From positions 117,642 through 159,880 of the forward strand of contig CAAAJI010000101.1 in NCBI GenBank assembly GCA_900642245.1: a DNA stretch of 42,239 nucleotides. The letters are read 5' to 3'. The stretch comes from Fragilaria radians (Eukaryota > Bacillariophyta > Fragilariophyceae > Fragilariales > Fragilariaceae). Below are positions 21,487 through 32,953 of this stretch, piece by piece. Position 1 is the stretch's first letter, and each line of letters begins with the position of its first letter. Both the position numbers and the translations under genes were made by a program. The notes below the pieces were generated by a model, which was not told the origin of the DNA, searched no databases, and saw only the letters and a program-made list of their open reading frames with translations.

Positions 21487-22618
21487 AAGTGAGAAATGGC
21501 TTGCTAAATAAAGTCAGGTCAAATCAAGTCTTTGGTTTTAAAGATAAATTGTTGGGAAAATCACGCATCCCTTAGTCTGATAAAATTTGTAATATGAATT
21601 TGAAGAAGGAAAGAAGAAGTTAAATTTTCTGAGTGTAATCAGATTGGATATACTGAAATGATTTTATTGATTGGTGACAAGACTAGCAATGGGCAGGTTG
21701 CTCTTAATTTAGTTAAGTGCTGCCAGAATAAAAGCTATATTGATGACAACACAGCAGTGACATGAAATGACTCAAGAACAAGGTTGAGCCAGTTTCTGCT
21801 CCTTCCACGGTTAAGTTAGAAAGACATTATGCATTGAAGAAGAATAGAGACATTGAAAAATGACAAAATGACAGCAGATAGTTAGATTTGCGATAGTGCC
21901 GTATGTGGACACTCCTGTCACTTCTTGGAAGGGTTGTATTTTCCTTAAAGGCATTTACGAAGAAATTACTGTTGGAAACAGAAATTCTATGATCGCTTAC
22001 ATACTTGTAAATTTGTGAAGTTGCAGAGCAGCACACTCTGATGGTTCTTCCTTAGATGTTACGTTGAATATCCTTACGCCAGTACCTGATAGTTGGGTTA
22101 GCCTCTGTAACTCAAAAACAGGTTCAATTCAAGCAATTAAGAAATCTCAATTTGTCTTTTAAAAAGTCAATTATCCCTGTCATTTGATTGAGCTTTCCCT
22201 GAAACTAATTATTTTGTGACAGGAATTAAGACGTATGTTATTCGCTTCCTGCTGTTTATCACACAATTGAGAGCAAAAATATTGTTCCTGACAATGATGG
22301 CAAGCATAAAGCATTGTATAAGATTACAGCTCAATATGCATTGACCAATCCCGAGAGACACGGAAAAGTTGATATTGAAGAATACGAGTAAAACACAAGC
22401 TTGAAGGCGGATTTAATCAAGTTTCATGCGTTGAGTTTACTAAACCTTTCGCTCCAATGGTCAATAATGTGAATGAAAGAAAAAGGCTCATTGCAAATCT
22501 GTCTGGGGATTGAAGGTCACGCTAATTGATTTGGAAAACAGCATTATTACATGAAGAATCGAAGAAACACATAAATATGGATATTCGTAAGAAACAAAGA
22601 ACAAGATTCAAATGATGC
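21487..22618 (+). pseudogene. Decayed copia element, copy C (duplicate of 5602-7167)
   Basis: Collinear with copy B, including the Gag piece DKTSNGQVALNLVKCCQNKS and the integrase piece with HGKVDIEEYE. A 411-bp block of copy B (5962-6372, Gag C-terminus and zinc knuckle) is missing; the join is at about 21845/21846, after GAAGAAGAAT. It has no intact frame. It ends at the gypsy insertion, and its flank resumes at 33300. Confidence 0.82.
22614..22618. repeat. Target-site duplication GATGC (left)
   Basis: Identical to 33300-33304 and adjacent to the terminal TG of the gypsy LTR. Single copy in the paralogous empty site at 7168-7172. Confidence 0.95.
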
Positions 22619-22966
22619 TGCCTTAACCTGTAGGATTAAAGGAGAAAGTAAAAAGAGTTACAAAAACACGATAAAGCAGAAATTATGAGAATTAGTAATT
22701 ATTCTAGATTCTTAGAATAAAGAAGATTCTTATTAGAAGAATCTTCCAGATTTTTCCAACAGGAATCCATTACTGTTCCTATTAAGAAAAAGGAGAACTC
22801 ATAACGGTTGTCTTCCTTATATATTAAAGAGGAACTTACAATTAGAAGTCTCTCTTTAAAAACCTGGTTTCTAAATAAGAAACATATTTTATTGATGTTT
22901 TATATTTAAACATCTATAAGGTAGAAACCTGAGTATTTATGCCTGTGCAGGATTTACCTCACGACA
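22619..22966 (-). repeat. Gypsy LTR (3' LTR of minus-strand element)
   Basis: 348 bp, beginning TGCCTTAACC and ending CTCACGACA on the plus strand. It aligns with 32954-33299 with about 16 substitutions and two one-base indels. The pol stop codon (22954-22956) lies inside it. A purine-rich tract (minus AGAGGAAGCGAA, 22978-22967) borders it and would serve as polypurine tract. Confidence 0.93.
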
Positions 22967-24382
22967 TTCGCTTCCTCTAACGGTGCCATTACATACGGAA
23001 CGCATCTGTGTATAGATACGCGCTGTACGTAGATACCTTTCCGTATCTTAAGTGTGCCGTTGGAATACACTCGCACTACTTGGTACGGCCCGTCCCTTTT
23101 TGGGTTTAACTTCCTTTGAAGTACTCCTCTGTCAAACAGTACTTGAGCATTGATCTTGTATTCATGCTTAACTCTTTTTGAGTTTTCTTTGTGTGTGTTG
23201 GCATCTGAAGCCTCTTGTTTTCGTTTTCTGATTTCTTTATACTCAGTGGTAAAAGATAAATTGAACAGCATGTCTCTTCCAAAGACAATGTGTGCTGGTG
23301 TAGCGTATAGTACACTATGTACTGTGGAGCAAATAGCCCAGGCGCAGTTAGCTAAAATTTGCAACCATGGATCTTGATAATCAAAATCATGATCATCAAG
23401 TTCATAAGAACGCAACATGTTCCCTAAAGTTTGGTGAAAACGTTCAACAAAATTATCTTGAGGGTTCTTAACAGTTGTAGGTACTGATTTACCCCATAGG
23501 ATTGTAAGAGTGCCTGAAACTCTTTACCAAGGAATTCACTCCCGTTGTCATTACTGCACCTCTTTGGGCGTGGGTAATGACAAAACCATGTTTGGTCTAA
23601 TATTTTTGCCGTTCCTTCGGATGTCTTATCCTTAATTTCAGCTACTTCAAACCAGCCAGTTGCTGGATCACACATTGTGAGCGCATATAGGTTCAGCTCC
23701 TTCTCATGCTTTGTTGTAACTGTGTATGGCCCTAATAGGTCAACACATATTATGTCCCAAGGGTTTTGGTCAATGTCTTTTAAAGATAGGTGTCCGTATT
23801 TCTTACGGGGATTTTTACACCTTTGACATTGGTGGCAGCTTTTGATGTGTTTTTCAACATCACTGCTGAGTCCTGGCCATACCAGATGTGAACGTATTGT
23901 TCGTTCTGTTCATTGGATACCTGGATGCCGTAATACTGCATGATACCAACTTAAGATTGGCTTCCTAACCGTTTTAGGAATATACATCTTATTGTTGAAT
24001 AGGATGACCTCATGTCCATCAACTGTTTTAGAGAAATACTCTGGATGATACTGTTGGTGCTGAATCAGAGTTTGATCTTTACGCTGATGTTCAGCTATGA
24101 TTTGAGTACTCAATGGATAGTCTAATTCTTGTAGACTCTTATCATCCGTGTTTTCATAAAGCTCAGCTATTTGCTTTGAGCTTGCAGTAGTTGATGACAC
24201 TTCAGTGTCTAATCTGCTTAAAGCATCAGCTACCACATTGCATGGTCCTTTGATATACTCTATTGTTGGGCCAAATTCTTCAATGGTCCAGCGCCATCTT
24301 TGTATGCGTGGAGATTTAGACACTGTTGTCAATCTAGTTAGATTTTCATGGTCCGTATAGATCTTTATACAATATCCAAGAA
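22954..24382 (-). pseudogene. Gypsy RNase H C-terminus and integrase
   Basis: From 24382: KIYTDHENLTRL and SPRIQRWRWTIEEFGPTIEY (RNase H end; CNVVADALSRLD linker). The integrase zinc domain shows HAVLRHPG (about 23950) and CHQCQRCKN (about 23820). The core has ICVDLLGPY, YPRPKRCSNDNGSEFLGKEF and NPQDNFVERFHQTLGNML, so D, D and E of the catalytic triad are visible. The C-terminal part (23418-22954) has NAQVLFDRGVLQRKLNPKR and DGPYQVVRVYSNGTLKIRKG, a GPY/F-type module. Frameshifts lie near 23910, 23680 and 23490. The frame ends 13 bases inside the LTR. Confidence 0.85.
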
Positions 24383-24402
24383 NNNNNNNNNNNNNNNNNN
24401 NN
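24383..24402. other. Assembly gap (20 N)
   Basis: Twenty N in the RNase H coding region. Conserved residues up to FDIHSDASD lie on one side and KIYTDHENL on the other. Family members normally have several dozen residues between these motifs, so the real missing length is probably well over 100 bp and the 20 N is a placeholder. Confidence 0.95.
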
Positions 24403-25745
24403 AATCTGAGGCATCAGAATGTATGTCAAAGACTTTGTTAAAGTCAGGGAAGGCTTTGTCCTGAGCCTCTGTCCATTTGAAAGTCTTACTACCACAAGGT
24501 ACTTTTGTAACCTCTGTCAAAGGTGTGAGTAGATGCAATCTTTGCTTCCACATATCACGGCAGTAGTTCACTAGGCCCAAGAATGAGCCCAGTTGCTTTA
24601 AGGTCTTAGGCGCCTTAAGCTGTAATATTGCTTCCACCTTAGAAGGAAGTGGGCGAATTCCGGTTGTTGTAACCAGATAGCCTAGGTATTCAAACTCATG
24701 CGTAGCAAAAGTGCATTTCTCAATTTTTATACACAGTTTTGCTGTGTCCAGCTTGATTGAAACTTGTCCTAAGTTTAACAGGTGTTCTTTGTAAGAACCT
24801 TTTGTGGCTACCAGAACATCATCTAGGTAAGCCCTCACAAAGTCCAAGTCCAACCATTAGTTGGGATATTTTACTTTGAAGAATGTCAGGTGAGTTAGCA
24901 ACTCCCATTGGTAATTGAAGGTAGGAGTATTTCCCCTACGGAAAAACGATTGTATAAAGCTTTTGAGCCTGCGGCGTCAAGCATATGGTATAATAACCCA
25001 TGTTCAAGTCAATGGATGTTGCAAAGGTGAATCCATTTAAACTGGAAAGTATATCCTGTATTTTAGGAATAGGGAATGCTACCCTTTGTAGTTTTGAATT
25101 CAAAAGTCTAAAATCTGATACAACTCTCACTGTTCCATTCTTCTTTGGAATGATGAAAGATGGAGACTGATATTCTGAGGCTACTTGGGGTTTTAAAACT
25201 CCTAAGATACACAGGCGTTGTATTTTCTTTTTTAGTGTGGCCTTGTGTATTTTTGGAACTGAAAATGGCACTAGTTGAAAGGGTTTACCACCTTCCTCAC
25301 GCTTAAAGCTTACTGGATCTGTTTTCCAGTTGCCAAGTGTTCCTTCAAATAAATGCTCAAACTTGTAGAGCATGGCTTTCAACTGTTGTTGTTGATTATT
25401 ACTTAAATGTTTAAGTGAATTGATGGTGGCATCTATGTTTGCCTTTTCATATTTGGCATCAAGAATAGACATAGGAGTTGATGCTGTTGCAAAAACATCC
25501 TTGAGATTACCAATATTTTTTATTCGTGTGTCTAAATAAGACAAATTTGCGTCCGGAGTACGCATTGGAATTACCATTCCATCCCACTTCAAATGTTTGG
25601 TGGAAAATAGAATATCCATTCCAAGCGCAATTTGTAAATTGCCTCCTATGATCATATCATACTTGGATTGTTGCGCTGTGTCATCCACAGCTACATTCCA
25701 GTTAAATTCGCGACTAGGAGCATATTCTGGTAACAAAAACTGCAA
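24403..25745 (-). pseudogene. Gypsy protease C-terminus, reverse transcriptase, start of RNase H
   Basis: 25745-24936 is open: YDMIIGGNLQIALGMDILF (end of protease), KFEHLFEGTLGNW, SPSFIIPKKNGTVRVVSDFR, LLNSKLQRVAFPIPKIQDIL and FATSIDLNMGYYTICLT. A TAG replaces an expected Trp in VFP-GKYSYLQLPMGVANSPD, and a frameshift follows near 24860. Then FVRAYLDDVLVATKGS carries the catalytic YLDD, followed by YLGYLVTTTGIRPLPSKVEA, the thumb, and RNase H FDIHSDASD. It is cut by the N gap. Confidence 0.88.
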
Positions 25746-25762
25746 AGGAATCTAATATTTAG

Positions 25763-26884
25763 TTACGAATTTTCCTGCGTTTGTAGTCCAGGAGACTTCA
25801 TTGATCTGTTTCCGGGATTCAAAGAATTTTCCGGCAGTTTATCACGTTTAAAGATTATTCTAGTACATCCTGTATCTATGAGCACTTTATTAAGAAAAAT
25901 AAATTTAATATCACTTTCACTACTAATTATTACGGCTACTGATATTTCCAGTGTTAAGCCTGTAGTTGGAAAGGTGTTAGTGTCTTGCTTGACATTGGTT
26001 TGAAGCAAGTGCTGTTGTGTCCTTACCTCCATGTCCATGTTGTCCATGAACTCCTGGATTTCTGGGAGGTCATCCAGGCGCTCAAACTTGTCCAAAAAAT
26101 CATCAATGACAATGACATTGTTTTCGTGAGTTTCTGGCTTGAATTTAGCCTTTTTTTAACTTCAGCACTGGCTTTCTGCTTGAAGCGACACTGGCTTTCC
26201 TTGTGCCCCAAGTTGCCACAAAAAGGCACTTGGATCTTCCCTTTTTGAGTCTTTCAGAGTTAAATTTTTTATTTTTATTAAATTTAAATTTTTTATTGTC
26301 CTGCTTCTTGTGCGCAATTGGCTGATGTGCGGACTTTGGCTTCTTGCCGCGTGCCATCGAACCAATAACGAGTAACCTATTGAAATAGGAACTTACTTTG
26401 CGATCGGTTTTGGCTATGTCAAACCACTTATAATTGCTCGTAGCAATTATAGTGTGCACGTACAAAAGGAGAGCATTATATAGCATTTCCCTGATGTCAT
26501 TGGGGTCAAATTTATTTCCAATACCCGGCAGATACAGTATGTACCTATTGAAGTGCTGAAGTTGGCTAAGTAAAGCCGACATCAGCTGATTGCTAGGCAA
26601 TCCTACATTACGCTTCATGAAGCGTCTTTGCTCCTGCCTTGCTGTAGTACTGCAGTACTTAAGGGCAAAAGAAAGGAGGGCAGTTTCAAATGCCTCGTCA
26701 TCCCAGGAATGACCTTCTGGGAGTTAGGAAAGGACATTCTGCCAATTGGCAAATGGAGTTCCAATTAAAAGGAGAGTAACAGCCCCCACTTGTTTGCTTA
26801 CGTTGTATAAAGGGGCTTGTTGAGTGTACTTGTTGAGCGTAGCTCAGAATTTGCAATAGCCCTCAACCATTGACCTGTCCATGG
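25763..26884 (-). pseudogene. Gypsy Gag (distal part) and aspartic protease active site
   Basis: Gag from 26884: MDRSMVEGYCKF, LNKYTQQAPLYNVSKQVGAV, TPFANWQNVL, then SALLSQLQHFNRYILYLPG and DPNDIREMLYNALL. A basic stretch (KKQDNKKFKFNKNKKFN) precedes a zinc knuckle CGNLGHKESQC after a frameshift near 26220. The protease region reads KVLIDTGCTRIIFKRDKLPE at about 25880-25820, with DTG as active site. Stops near 26725 and 26840 and frameshifts near 26140-26220 and 25750 show decay. The proximal part of Gag lies beyond the nested copia at 32689-32940. Confidence 0.8.
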
Positions 26885-27109
26885 TGTTGTAATTCATGTG
26901 ATACATACTACATTTATCATAGGAATTTTAAGAATTTCTCGGAGAAGAACAAGGAAAAAAAGACTCGATCAGAAATCTCATATTTCGTATAAAACTCTAA
27001 GTCCTAAGACTAATCAAAGCAATTTAAAAGGATTCTTTTTACCCTACAACACACAACTCAATAGTACTATCACAATATGCTAATAGTAGCGTAAGGAGTA
27101 ATTACAACA
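26885..27109 (+). repeat. Copia 5' LTR
   Basis: 225 bp with perfect 10-bp inverted ends (TGTTGTAATT ... AATTACAACA). It aligns base for base with 32464-32688 at the same length, with about 21 substitutions. The preceding bases CATGG (26880-26884) match AATGG after the 3' LTR at four of five positions. Confidence 0.93.
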
Positions 27110-27160
27110 GCTTTATACAAAATAGCAACAAAGCAAATCGTAATAAATCATCCCGTAGAG

Positions 27161-28456
27161 ATGAGTGGACGTGGTGCACAAGCACGTGGAGGTGGATCCC
27201 GTGGCAATCCCTTGCGCGGACGTTGAGGACGCACCGGACGTCAAAACAACAATAACAGCAATCAACAAAAGATCTCCCAGAAGAAGACTTTACAATATCA
27301 TCCGTATTATCTTGGTTCTGTCCGGCAAGCATCAGATTATGAGATGACTACGGCATTTTTGATAAATCAAATTAAAAAGACTTTTTCACACGGTAACAAT
27401 ATAGCAACAGCTCTTGAGCAGCTAAAGCCTTTTGACTTTACATCTTTCAAACCTAGTCTTCAGAAAAGTCAGAGTTTAGAAGAGGATATCAAAGTTCTAG
27501 AGAATGAACAATTCAGAATTGAATTCAAGACCCTTTTCGATATTTATGTAAATTGAGAGCAGACCTATTAAGTAAATTTATCAAAATCACATGCTTTCTT
27601 ATGGGACCAGTGCTCTAAGGCAATGCAGCACAAGGTTGAGTTGCGTCAAGACTTTGATGATGACATTATGAACAACCCAATCAGATTATTTCATGTCATT
27701 AAGGAGCACGCTCTGAACTATCAAGACAAAAAGTACCCAATGCTGATTATCATGGATGCATTTAGAGCATTTGCAACCACAAAACAGACAGAAGGGGAGT
27801 CTTTGCAAGACTTCACCAAGAGGTTCAAGGTAGCTAAAGATGTTTTGTAGAATCATCTGGGGAGCCCTGTTATCTTGACAAAATTCATCGCAAAAATGAA
27901 TGGATATGTATCTGAATCTGAAAAGAACTATCCAGAACTTGCTAATACTGCATTTGAACAGTATGCAGCATATGTTTACTTGGAACAAAGTGATAAGAGA
28001 AAGTATGGAACCATTCTCAGTGGATTAAGTACTCAATACTCTCTCAGCAACAATCAGTATCCAAGATCCATAGCCGAAGCTACTAATGTGTTAAGCAATT
28101 ATAAGTTCAATGCCACCTATAACAACAACAATAATTGTTCAAGTCTGAGAAGTAATTCTACCAACGACACAGAAGATCAGCCAACACCTGCCTTATCATT
28201 TGCCCAGCTCGAGGGAAAATGTTACTGTTGCGGGGCATTGGATCATATGTCTCCAAATTGCCCTCATAAAGCAAGGCCTAAGTCAAAGTGGTACATGAAG
28301 ACTGGGCAAGCATTTGTAAATGCATCTCAAACATCAGATAACATGCCAGTTTCATCAAGGCAATCAAACAGAACCGAAAATAGCCAGTTAGAGCTTACAC
28401 CAGAGGTTGCTGCCCAAGATGCAAGGATATCATGCACAACTTGCTCACATTTCTGA
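27161..28456 (+). pseudogene. Copia Gag with RGG-rich start and zinc knuckle
   Basis: One frame runs from ATG 27161 to TGA 28456, broken by stops at 27224 (TGA where Arg is likely), 27554, 27569 and 27848. The N-terminus is SGRGAQARGGGSRGNPLRGR followed by an Asn/Gln-rich stretch. The middle includes DAFRAFATTKQTEGESLQDF and TKRFKVAKDVL. The end has FAQLEGKCYCCGALDHMSPN followed by C, a C-x2-C-x4-H-x4-C knuckle. This Gag type accompanies CoDi-like pol genes, which fits the RT downstream. Confidence 0.82.
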
Positions 28457-28998
28457 AGTGAAGAACCTCATTCTGTTGGATAATCAATCTACAGAGCATG
28501 TATTCTGCAATCTGAAACTTGTTACAAACATTCAACAATCTAAGAAAGCTTTGGAGCTATCAACAAATGGTGGACCATTCAAATGCAATTTGGTTGCAGA
28601 TACTAAGCATGCTGGAAAAGTTTATTTCAACGAGAAAGGACTCACAAATATTTTAAGCATGGCTAAGTTAGAGAAGATTCATCGAATCGCTTATGATGAC
28701 AAGAAGCATATTTTCTGGGTAGAAGTTTCACCTTCACAATCAATCCCATTTCACAAGACACCATTTGGACTCTATGCCTATAATCCTTTCATCAAGAATC
28801 AAGAAAATTATCAGTTTATAAACACGATAAGAGATTCTACACAGCTCGACAGTTTCAACAAGCCAAGAAAGCCAGGGAGCTTTGTCACACGCTTGGTACT
28901 CCATCATTGAAGGATTTTAAAGCAATTATTCAGATGAACTATATTAAGAATAATCCTATTACTCTGGAAGACATCAAGTTAGCAGAGAATATCTTTAT
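28407..28998 (+). pseudogene. Copia aspartic protease and pre-integrase domain
   Basis: In the +1 frame relative to Gag: LILLDNQSTEHVFCNLKLVT (active-site region with D-N-Q-S in place of DSG/DTG), then LTNILSMAKLEKIHRI. A frameshift near 28880 leads to ELCHTLGTPSLKDFKAIIQM and NPITLEDIKLAENIF. The domain stops abruptly near 28998, before the conserved zinc and catalytic parts of integrase. Confidence 0.75.
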
Positions 28999-29945
28999 TT
29001 TGAACTGTTCTTATACATTCGGCATTTTGGATTCAACATGACAGATTTATACACTATTAGAGTGATTCCTTTCTGCAGAAAGGCTGATGAATGGCCAATT
29101 TGGAATGAGAAGTTTATGGCTAAAGCCAAAAGATACGGATTTAAGGATGTTTTAACTGGAAAGTTGTCAATTCCCAAGGCTGATGAAGAGTTTGATAAAG
29201 ATTCGGATATGGGGAGGAAAATGTTAAATGCTATTGAATTAAATAAAGTTGCATACACAGAACTTTTGTTATCCATTGATGTCAAGACCAGTAACGGAAA
29301 AATTGCATTTAATATTGTAAAAGGATGTAAGAGCAAGGATCATCCTGACGGTAATGCGGCCATTGCTTGGGATAAACTGAAAAACAAGTACAAACCAATG
29401 TCAGCTCCATCCATGGTCAAGTTGGATAAGCAATTTAGGGACTCTGTGTTGAAGAAGGGTCAGGATCCTGAAGTTTGGATCACGCAGTTGGAGGATATAT
29501 GCGTCAGACTCAAAGACATGGGTTCTGGTATCTCAGAAAGGCAAATCATGATTCATGTTCTCAATAATCTCACGCCAGATTATGATTTACAAGTTGCTTT
29601 GTCGGAGAGAAGAATTGGGGATGTTGAACAACCTCTAACAATTAGTGAGATCAGAGCAGAGTTGAGTTTGCGTTTTGAAAGAATTAATAATAATTTGAAT
29701 AAAGATAATGGAGATAATTCGGAAGAAATGGCGTTTTATGGCGGTCAATTTAAAGGTAAATGCAGAAATTGTGGAAAGATTGGACATAAGTCGTTCCAAT
29801 GTAAAAATTGAGGAAATCAAAATGGTAATAATAACGGTGGCAATTTGACTGGTGGAATTTTTTGTAATTATTAAGTAAAGATAAAAATTAGTAATCACAA
29901 CTTCTGGTGCAGCTTGCGTTTGCTTTCATCCTTTTCATTGCTTGA
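28999..29945 (+). pseudogene. UBN2-type copia Gag inserted in place of the integrase core
   Basis: ATG 29038 to TGA 29809-29811, 257 codons without a stop, the best-preserved frame in this element. It shows EWPIWNEKFMAKAKRYGFKD, AYTELLLSIDVKTSNGKIAF, DPEVWITQLEDICVRLKDMG, MIHVLNNLTPDYD and the zinc knuckle CRNCGKIGHKSFQC. It is homologous to 3422-4252 and 5923-6159 but not to the element's own Gag at 27161-28456. It sits exactly where HHCC and the DDE core should be. No LTRs or target-site duplication were seen at its edges, so it looks like recombination or template switching rather than insertion of a full element. Confidence 0.85.
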
Positions 29946-30680
29946 ATAGAAGACTTGCAAACAAAAGAACGCTTCAGAGCTACATACCATGGCCTTCCAT
30001 TTTTGAAATTGCCTGCAGGTATGGTAAAGATTTTTGCAATGGAGAGTACAAAGAAGTTAAATTTCTTTCCTCCTACAATTGGAATGTCTCCCTATTACAG
30101 CCCAAGTATGTTCATTCACCAAGAAAACTTGGATTACTTGAGTAACAAACAAGGTGGTCATGAATTGCTTGATCTTTGGACTGGAGCCATGATAACTTGC
30201 CAAAATGTTTCTCCTCTACCTATGACTCAAGATGTTATTGAATTAGTTCATGCAATGGCTGACCGAGATAAAATGCCAACAGGTTTAAAAATCACAACCA
30301 AAGCTGGGATTATACTCCATGACACCACTTCCATTGCAGGAGTGTATGATAATAGTGATATTAATGAAGAAGAGGGTGTAGAAGATGATGACGAATTTGA
30401 TGATGAAATGAATCCCAATGATATTGGAGAAATGCTACCAGATAAGAAGAATACACGTGCATTTACCGTACTTGAGAACGATGATAATGAAGAAGTCTCT
30501 ATAAACAATGATGACAACAATTGCAATGATAGTGAGGATGAAGAGGATAATGTCACTGAAAGCGGTTCAAACCAAGACAGCAGTGATGAGAATAATGATC
30601 AAGGCAATCAAGGAAATCCTACACCTTATAAATCTACAAGATTTGGAAGAGTTTCCAAACCCCCTGCGAAGCTGTCATAA
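29946..30680 (+). pseudogene. Copia integrase C-terminal part and acidic linker
   Basis: It resumes with LQTKERFRATYHGLPF, then MESTKKLNFFPPTIGMSPYY, SPSMFIHQENLDY and NKQGGHELLDLWTGA, typical of CoDi-like integrases. The stretch normally between ENLDY and NKQGG (about 40 residues) is missing, so there is a second internal deletion. The acidic linker (VEDDDEFDDEMNPNDIGEML and beyond) and PYKSTRFGRVSKPP precede RT in the same frame, separated by TAA 30678. Confidence 0.75.
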
Positions 30681-32463
30681 TCTCAATATAATATTCCAAC
30701 TCAAGGATACAACATTATTGAATATAACACTACTTCAGCAAGGGTATTTGCAATTACAGTACATCAAATGATTAATAAATTCCAAAATCAGTATCAGTTT
30801 ATACAGACATACAGTCTGAATGCTGGACTCAAGAAGTTTGGAGAGAAAGGATGGGATTCTGCACTTGGAGAAATGAAGCAACTCCACGATAGGAGAGTTT
30901 TCAAACTCATTGAGGCATCAACACTAAGTGTACTTGAGAAGAGGCGTGCATTAGAAAGTCTTATCTTTCTGGTTGAAAAGAAGGATAATAGAATTAAAGG
31001 CCGGACTTGGGCAAATGGCAGTACTCAGCGAGAGTATGTAAATCAAGAGGATGCTACAAGCCCTACAGCCGCCACAGAATCAATCCTTTTAACTGCTACA
31101 ATTGATGCAGAAGAACGAAGGGATGTAATGACAGTGGATATTCCGAATGCATTTGTGCAAACGGATCTAGACTTAAAGAAAGAGCAAGTCATCATGAAAA
31201 TTCGAGGAGTTTTGGTTGACATGCTAGTTGGTATGAATCCCAAATGTTATTGCAACTATGTTGTGTACGAAGGAAAGCACAAAGTACGTTATGTTCAAAT
31301 GCTTATAGCCCTATACGGAATGATCCAATCAGCACTTTTATTTTACAAGAAATTCAGGAATGACTTAGAACAAATTGGGTTTACAGTCAATGAGTATGAT
31401 CCATGTGTTACTAATTGCAGTGTAAATGGCACTCAGCACACAGTGACTTGGCATGTAGATGATGTTAAATCAAGTCACAAGGATTTCAGAGTGAACGATA
31501 AGTTCTATGAGTGGCTTGAATCAATGTATGGTGATCCAAAGATTGCACCAGTAAAAGCTACACGAGGAAAGATACATGAGTATCTTGCTATGAAACTAGA
31601 TTTCTCAACACCAGGAGTGGTGAAATTCAATATGACAGATTATATTAAGGAAATGATAAAAGAGTTTCCTGAACATTTACCAGACAGTTTAAAAAATTGC
31701 CCATGGAATGGGAATTAATTTAAAGTGAATTCTGCTCCCAGACCACTTAACATCAAAAAGGCACAAGTGTTTCATACTTTTGTTGCCAAAGCACTTTTCT
31801 TAAATAAAAGAGCAAGATGCAACATACAACCAGCAATTGCATTTCTTACTACACGAGTAAGATCCCCAAATGAGGATGATTGGGATAAACTTTGCAAAAT
31901 GATGCACTATCTTAAGCATACATAAGAAGATGTATTAACTTTAAAGGCAGATGATACTTGCGTTATTAAATGGCATATTGATGCATCCTTTGCAGTACAT
32001 AATGATTTCAAGAGTCACACGGGTGGTGTTATGACAATGGGTCAAGGTGCAATTCAAACAATTTCAACTAAACAAAAAGTAAATACTCAAAGCTCAACAG
32101 AAGCAGAGCTAGTGTCAGTTGATGATGTTATTTCCAAAGTAATGTGGACAAAGTAATTTTTGGAAGGCCAATAATATAAGATCACAGAAAATCTTATTTA
32201 TCGTGACAATCAAAGTTCTATGAAACTTGAGACCAATGGTAAGGCCAGTTCTAGCAAACAAACTAGACGCTTTAACATCAAGTATTTCTTTATTACAGAT
32301 TTAATCAAACAAGGAGAAGTATCCATCAAATACTGTCCAACAGATGCAATGATTGCCGATTTTATGACCAAACTATTGACAGGTCAAAAATTTTCAGGCA
32401 TTTCACAAAGTAATTATGAATTTGAACTAAATGAAACAATGCACCTGTTATCCAGCAGGAGTG
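30681..32463 (+). pseudogene. Copia reverse transcriptase and RNase H
   Basis: Same frame as the integrase tail, with stops at 31716, 31923, 32154 and 32172. RT motifs: MKQLHDRRVFK, RALESLIFLVEKKD, MTVDIPNAFVQTDLD, ALYGMIQSALLFYKKF, NEYDPCVTNCSVNG and catalytic TVTWHVDDVKSSH. RNase H: IKWHIDASFAVHNDFKSHTG, KQKVNTQSSTEAELVSVDDV, YRDNQSSMKLETNGKASSS, RRFNIKYFFITD, and a C-terminal IADFMTKLLTGQKF. Because only point nonsense changes break it, RT decayed mainly by substitution. A purine-rich GCAGGAGTG precedes the 3' LTR. Confidence 0.88.
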
Positions 32464-32688
32464 TGTTGTAATACATGTGATACGTACTACATTTATTGTA
32501 GGAATTTTAAGAATTTCTCAGAAAAAAACAAGGAAAAAAAGACTCGATTGGAAATCTCATATTTTGTATATAACTCTAAGACCTAAGACTAATCAAAGCA
32601 ATAATTAAGGATTCTTTTTACCCTATGACACACAACTCAATAGTACTATCACAATAGGCTAACAGTAGTGTAAGGAGTAATTACAACA
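32464..32688 (+). repeat. Copia 3' LTR
   Basis: 225 bp, same ends as the 5' LTR, about 9% different from it, followed by AATGG. Confidence 0.93.
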
Positions 32689-32953
32689 AATGGGGTATAG
32701 TTCTTTTTGTAGATGGGCGAGGTGGTTTGAGATGGATTTTGGCGTAGCTTGACCTCCACTTTGTCTACCTCTGACTCCGTCACTTCTGGTTCTGGATGCA
32801 TAGGGATGGGGGCTTGAAAGTTTGAATTGTCCGTGACTTGTTTCCAACCCGCGCAACTTTCAAGGTACCATTTTGGATAGCATGCTTGATCTGTTAGAGT
32901 TGCTTCTGTATCTTCTCAGGTTGGATCTTGTCCACAAGAAAGTGTATACACTA
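32689..32953 (-). pseudogene. Gypsy leader and N-terminal Gag, upstream of the nested copia
   Basis: Minus-strand reading gives IQNGTLKVARVGNKSRTIQT and FKPPSLCIQNQ with stops. It continues across the copia into MDRSMVEGYCKF at 26884, so this is the proximal Gag. It abuts the 5' LTR of the gypsy element. Confidence 0.65.

Larger units (their letters stand above)
26885..32688 (+). mobile_element. Ty1/copia LTR retrotransposon nested in the gypsy Gag, with a second Gag in place of the integrase core
   Basis: LTRs of 225 bp enclose, in order, an RGG-rich Gag with zinc knuckle, protease, pre-integrase domain, an intervening UBN2-type Gag from another copia family (about 29000-29945), integrase C-terminal part, RT and RNase H. 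Joining the flanks at the ATGG of the target-site duplication reconnects the gypsy Gag (minus-strand YP-MDRSMVEGY), confirming the insertion. Internal frames contain many stops, so the element is dead. Confidence 0.9.

Noticed and set aside
28407..28456. Gag/protease overlap as a programmed +1 frameshift
   Set aside because: Gag already has four in-frame stops and pol has more frame breaks. No slippery sequence with supporting structure was evident, so decay is the simpler reading.
26885..32688. Autonomous active copia element
   Set aside because: LTRs are about 9% apart, the integrase core is missing, and stops occur in Gag, RT and RNase H.
32941..32953. GTGTATACAC palindrome next to the gypsy 5' LTR as a transcription-factor site
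   Set aside because: A short palindrome in the primer-binding-site position of a retrotransposon. There is no support for a regulatory role.
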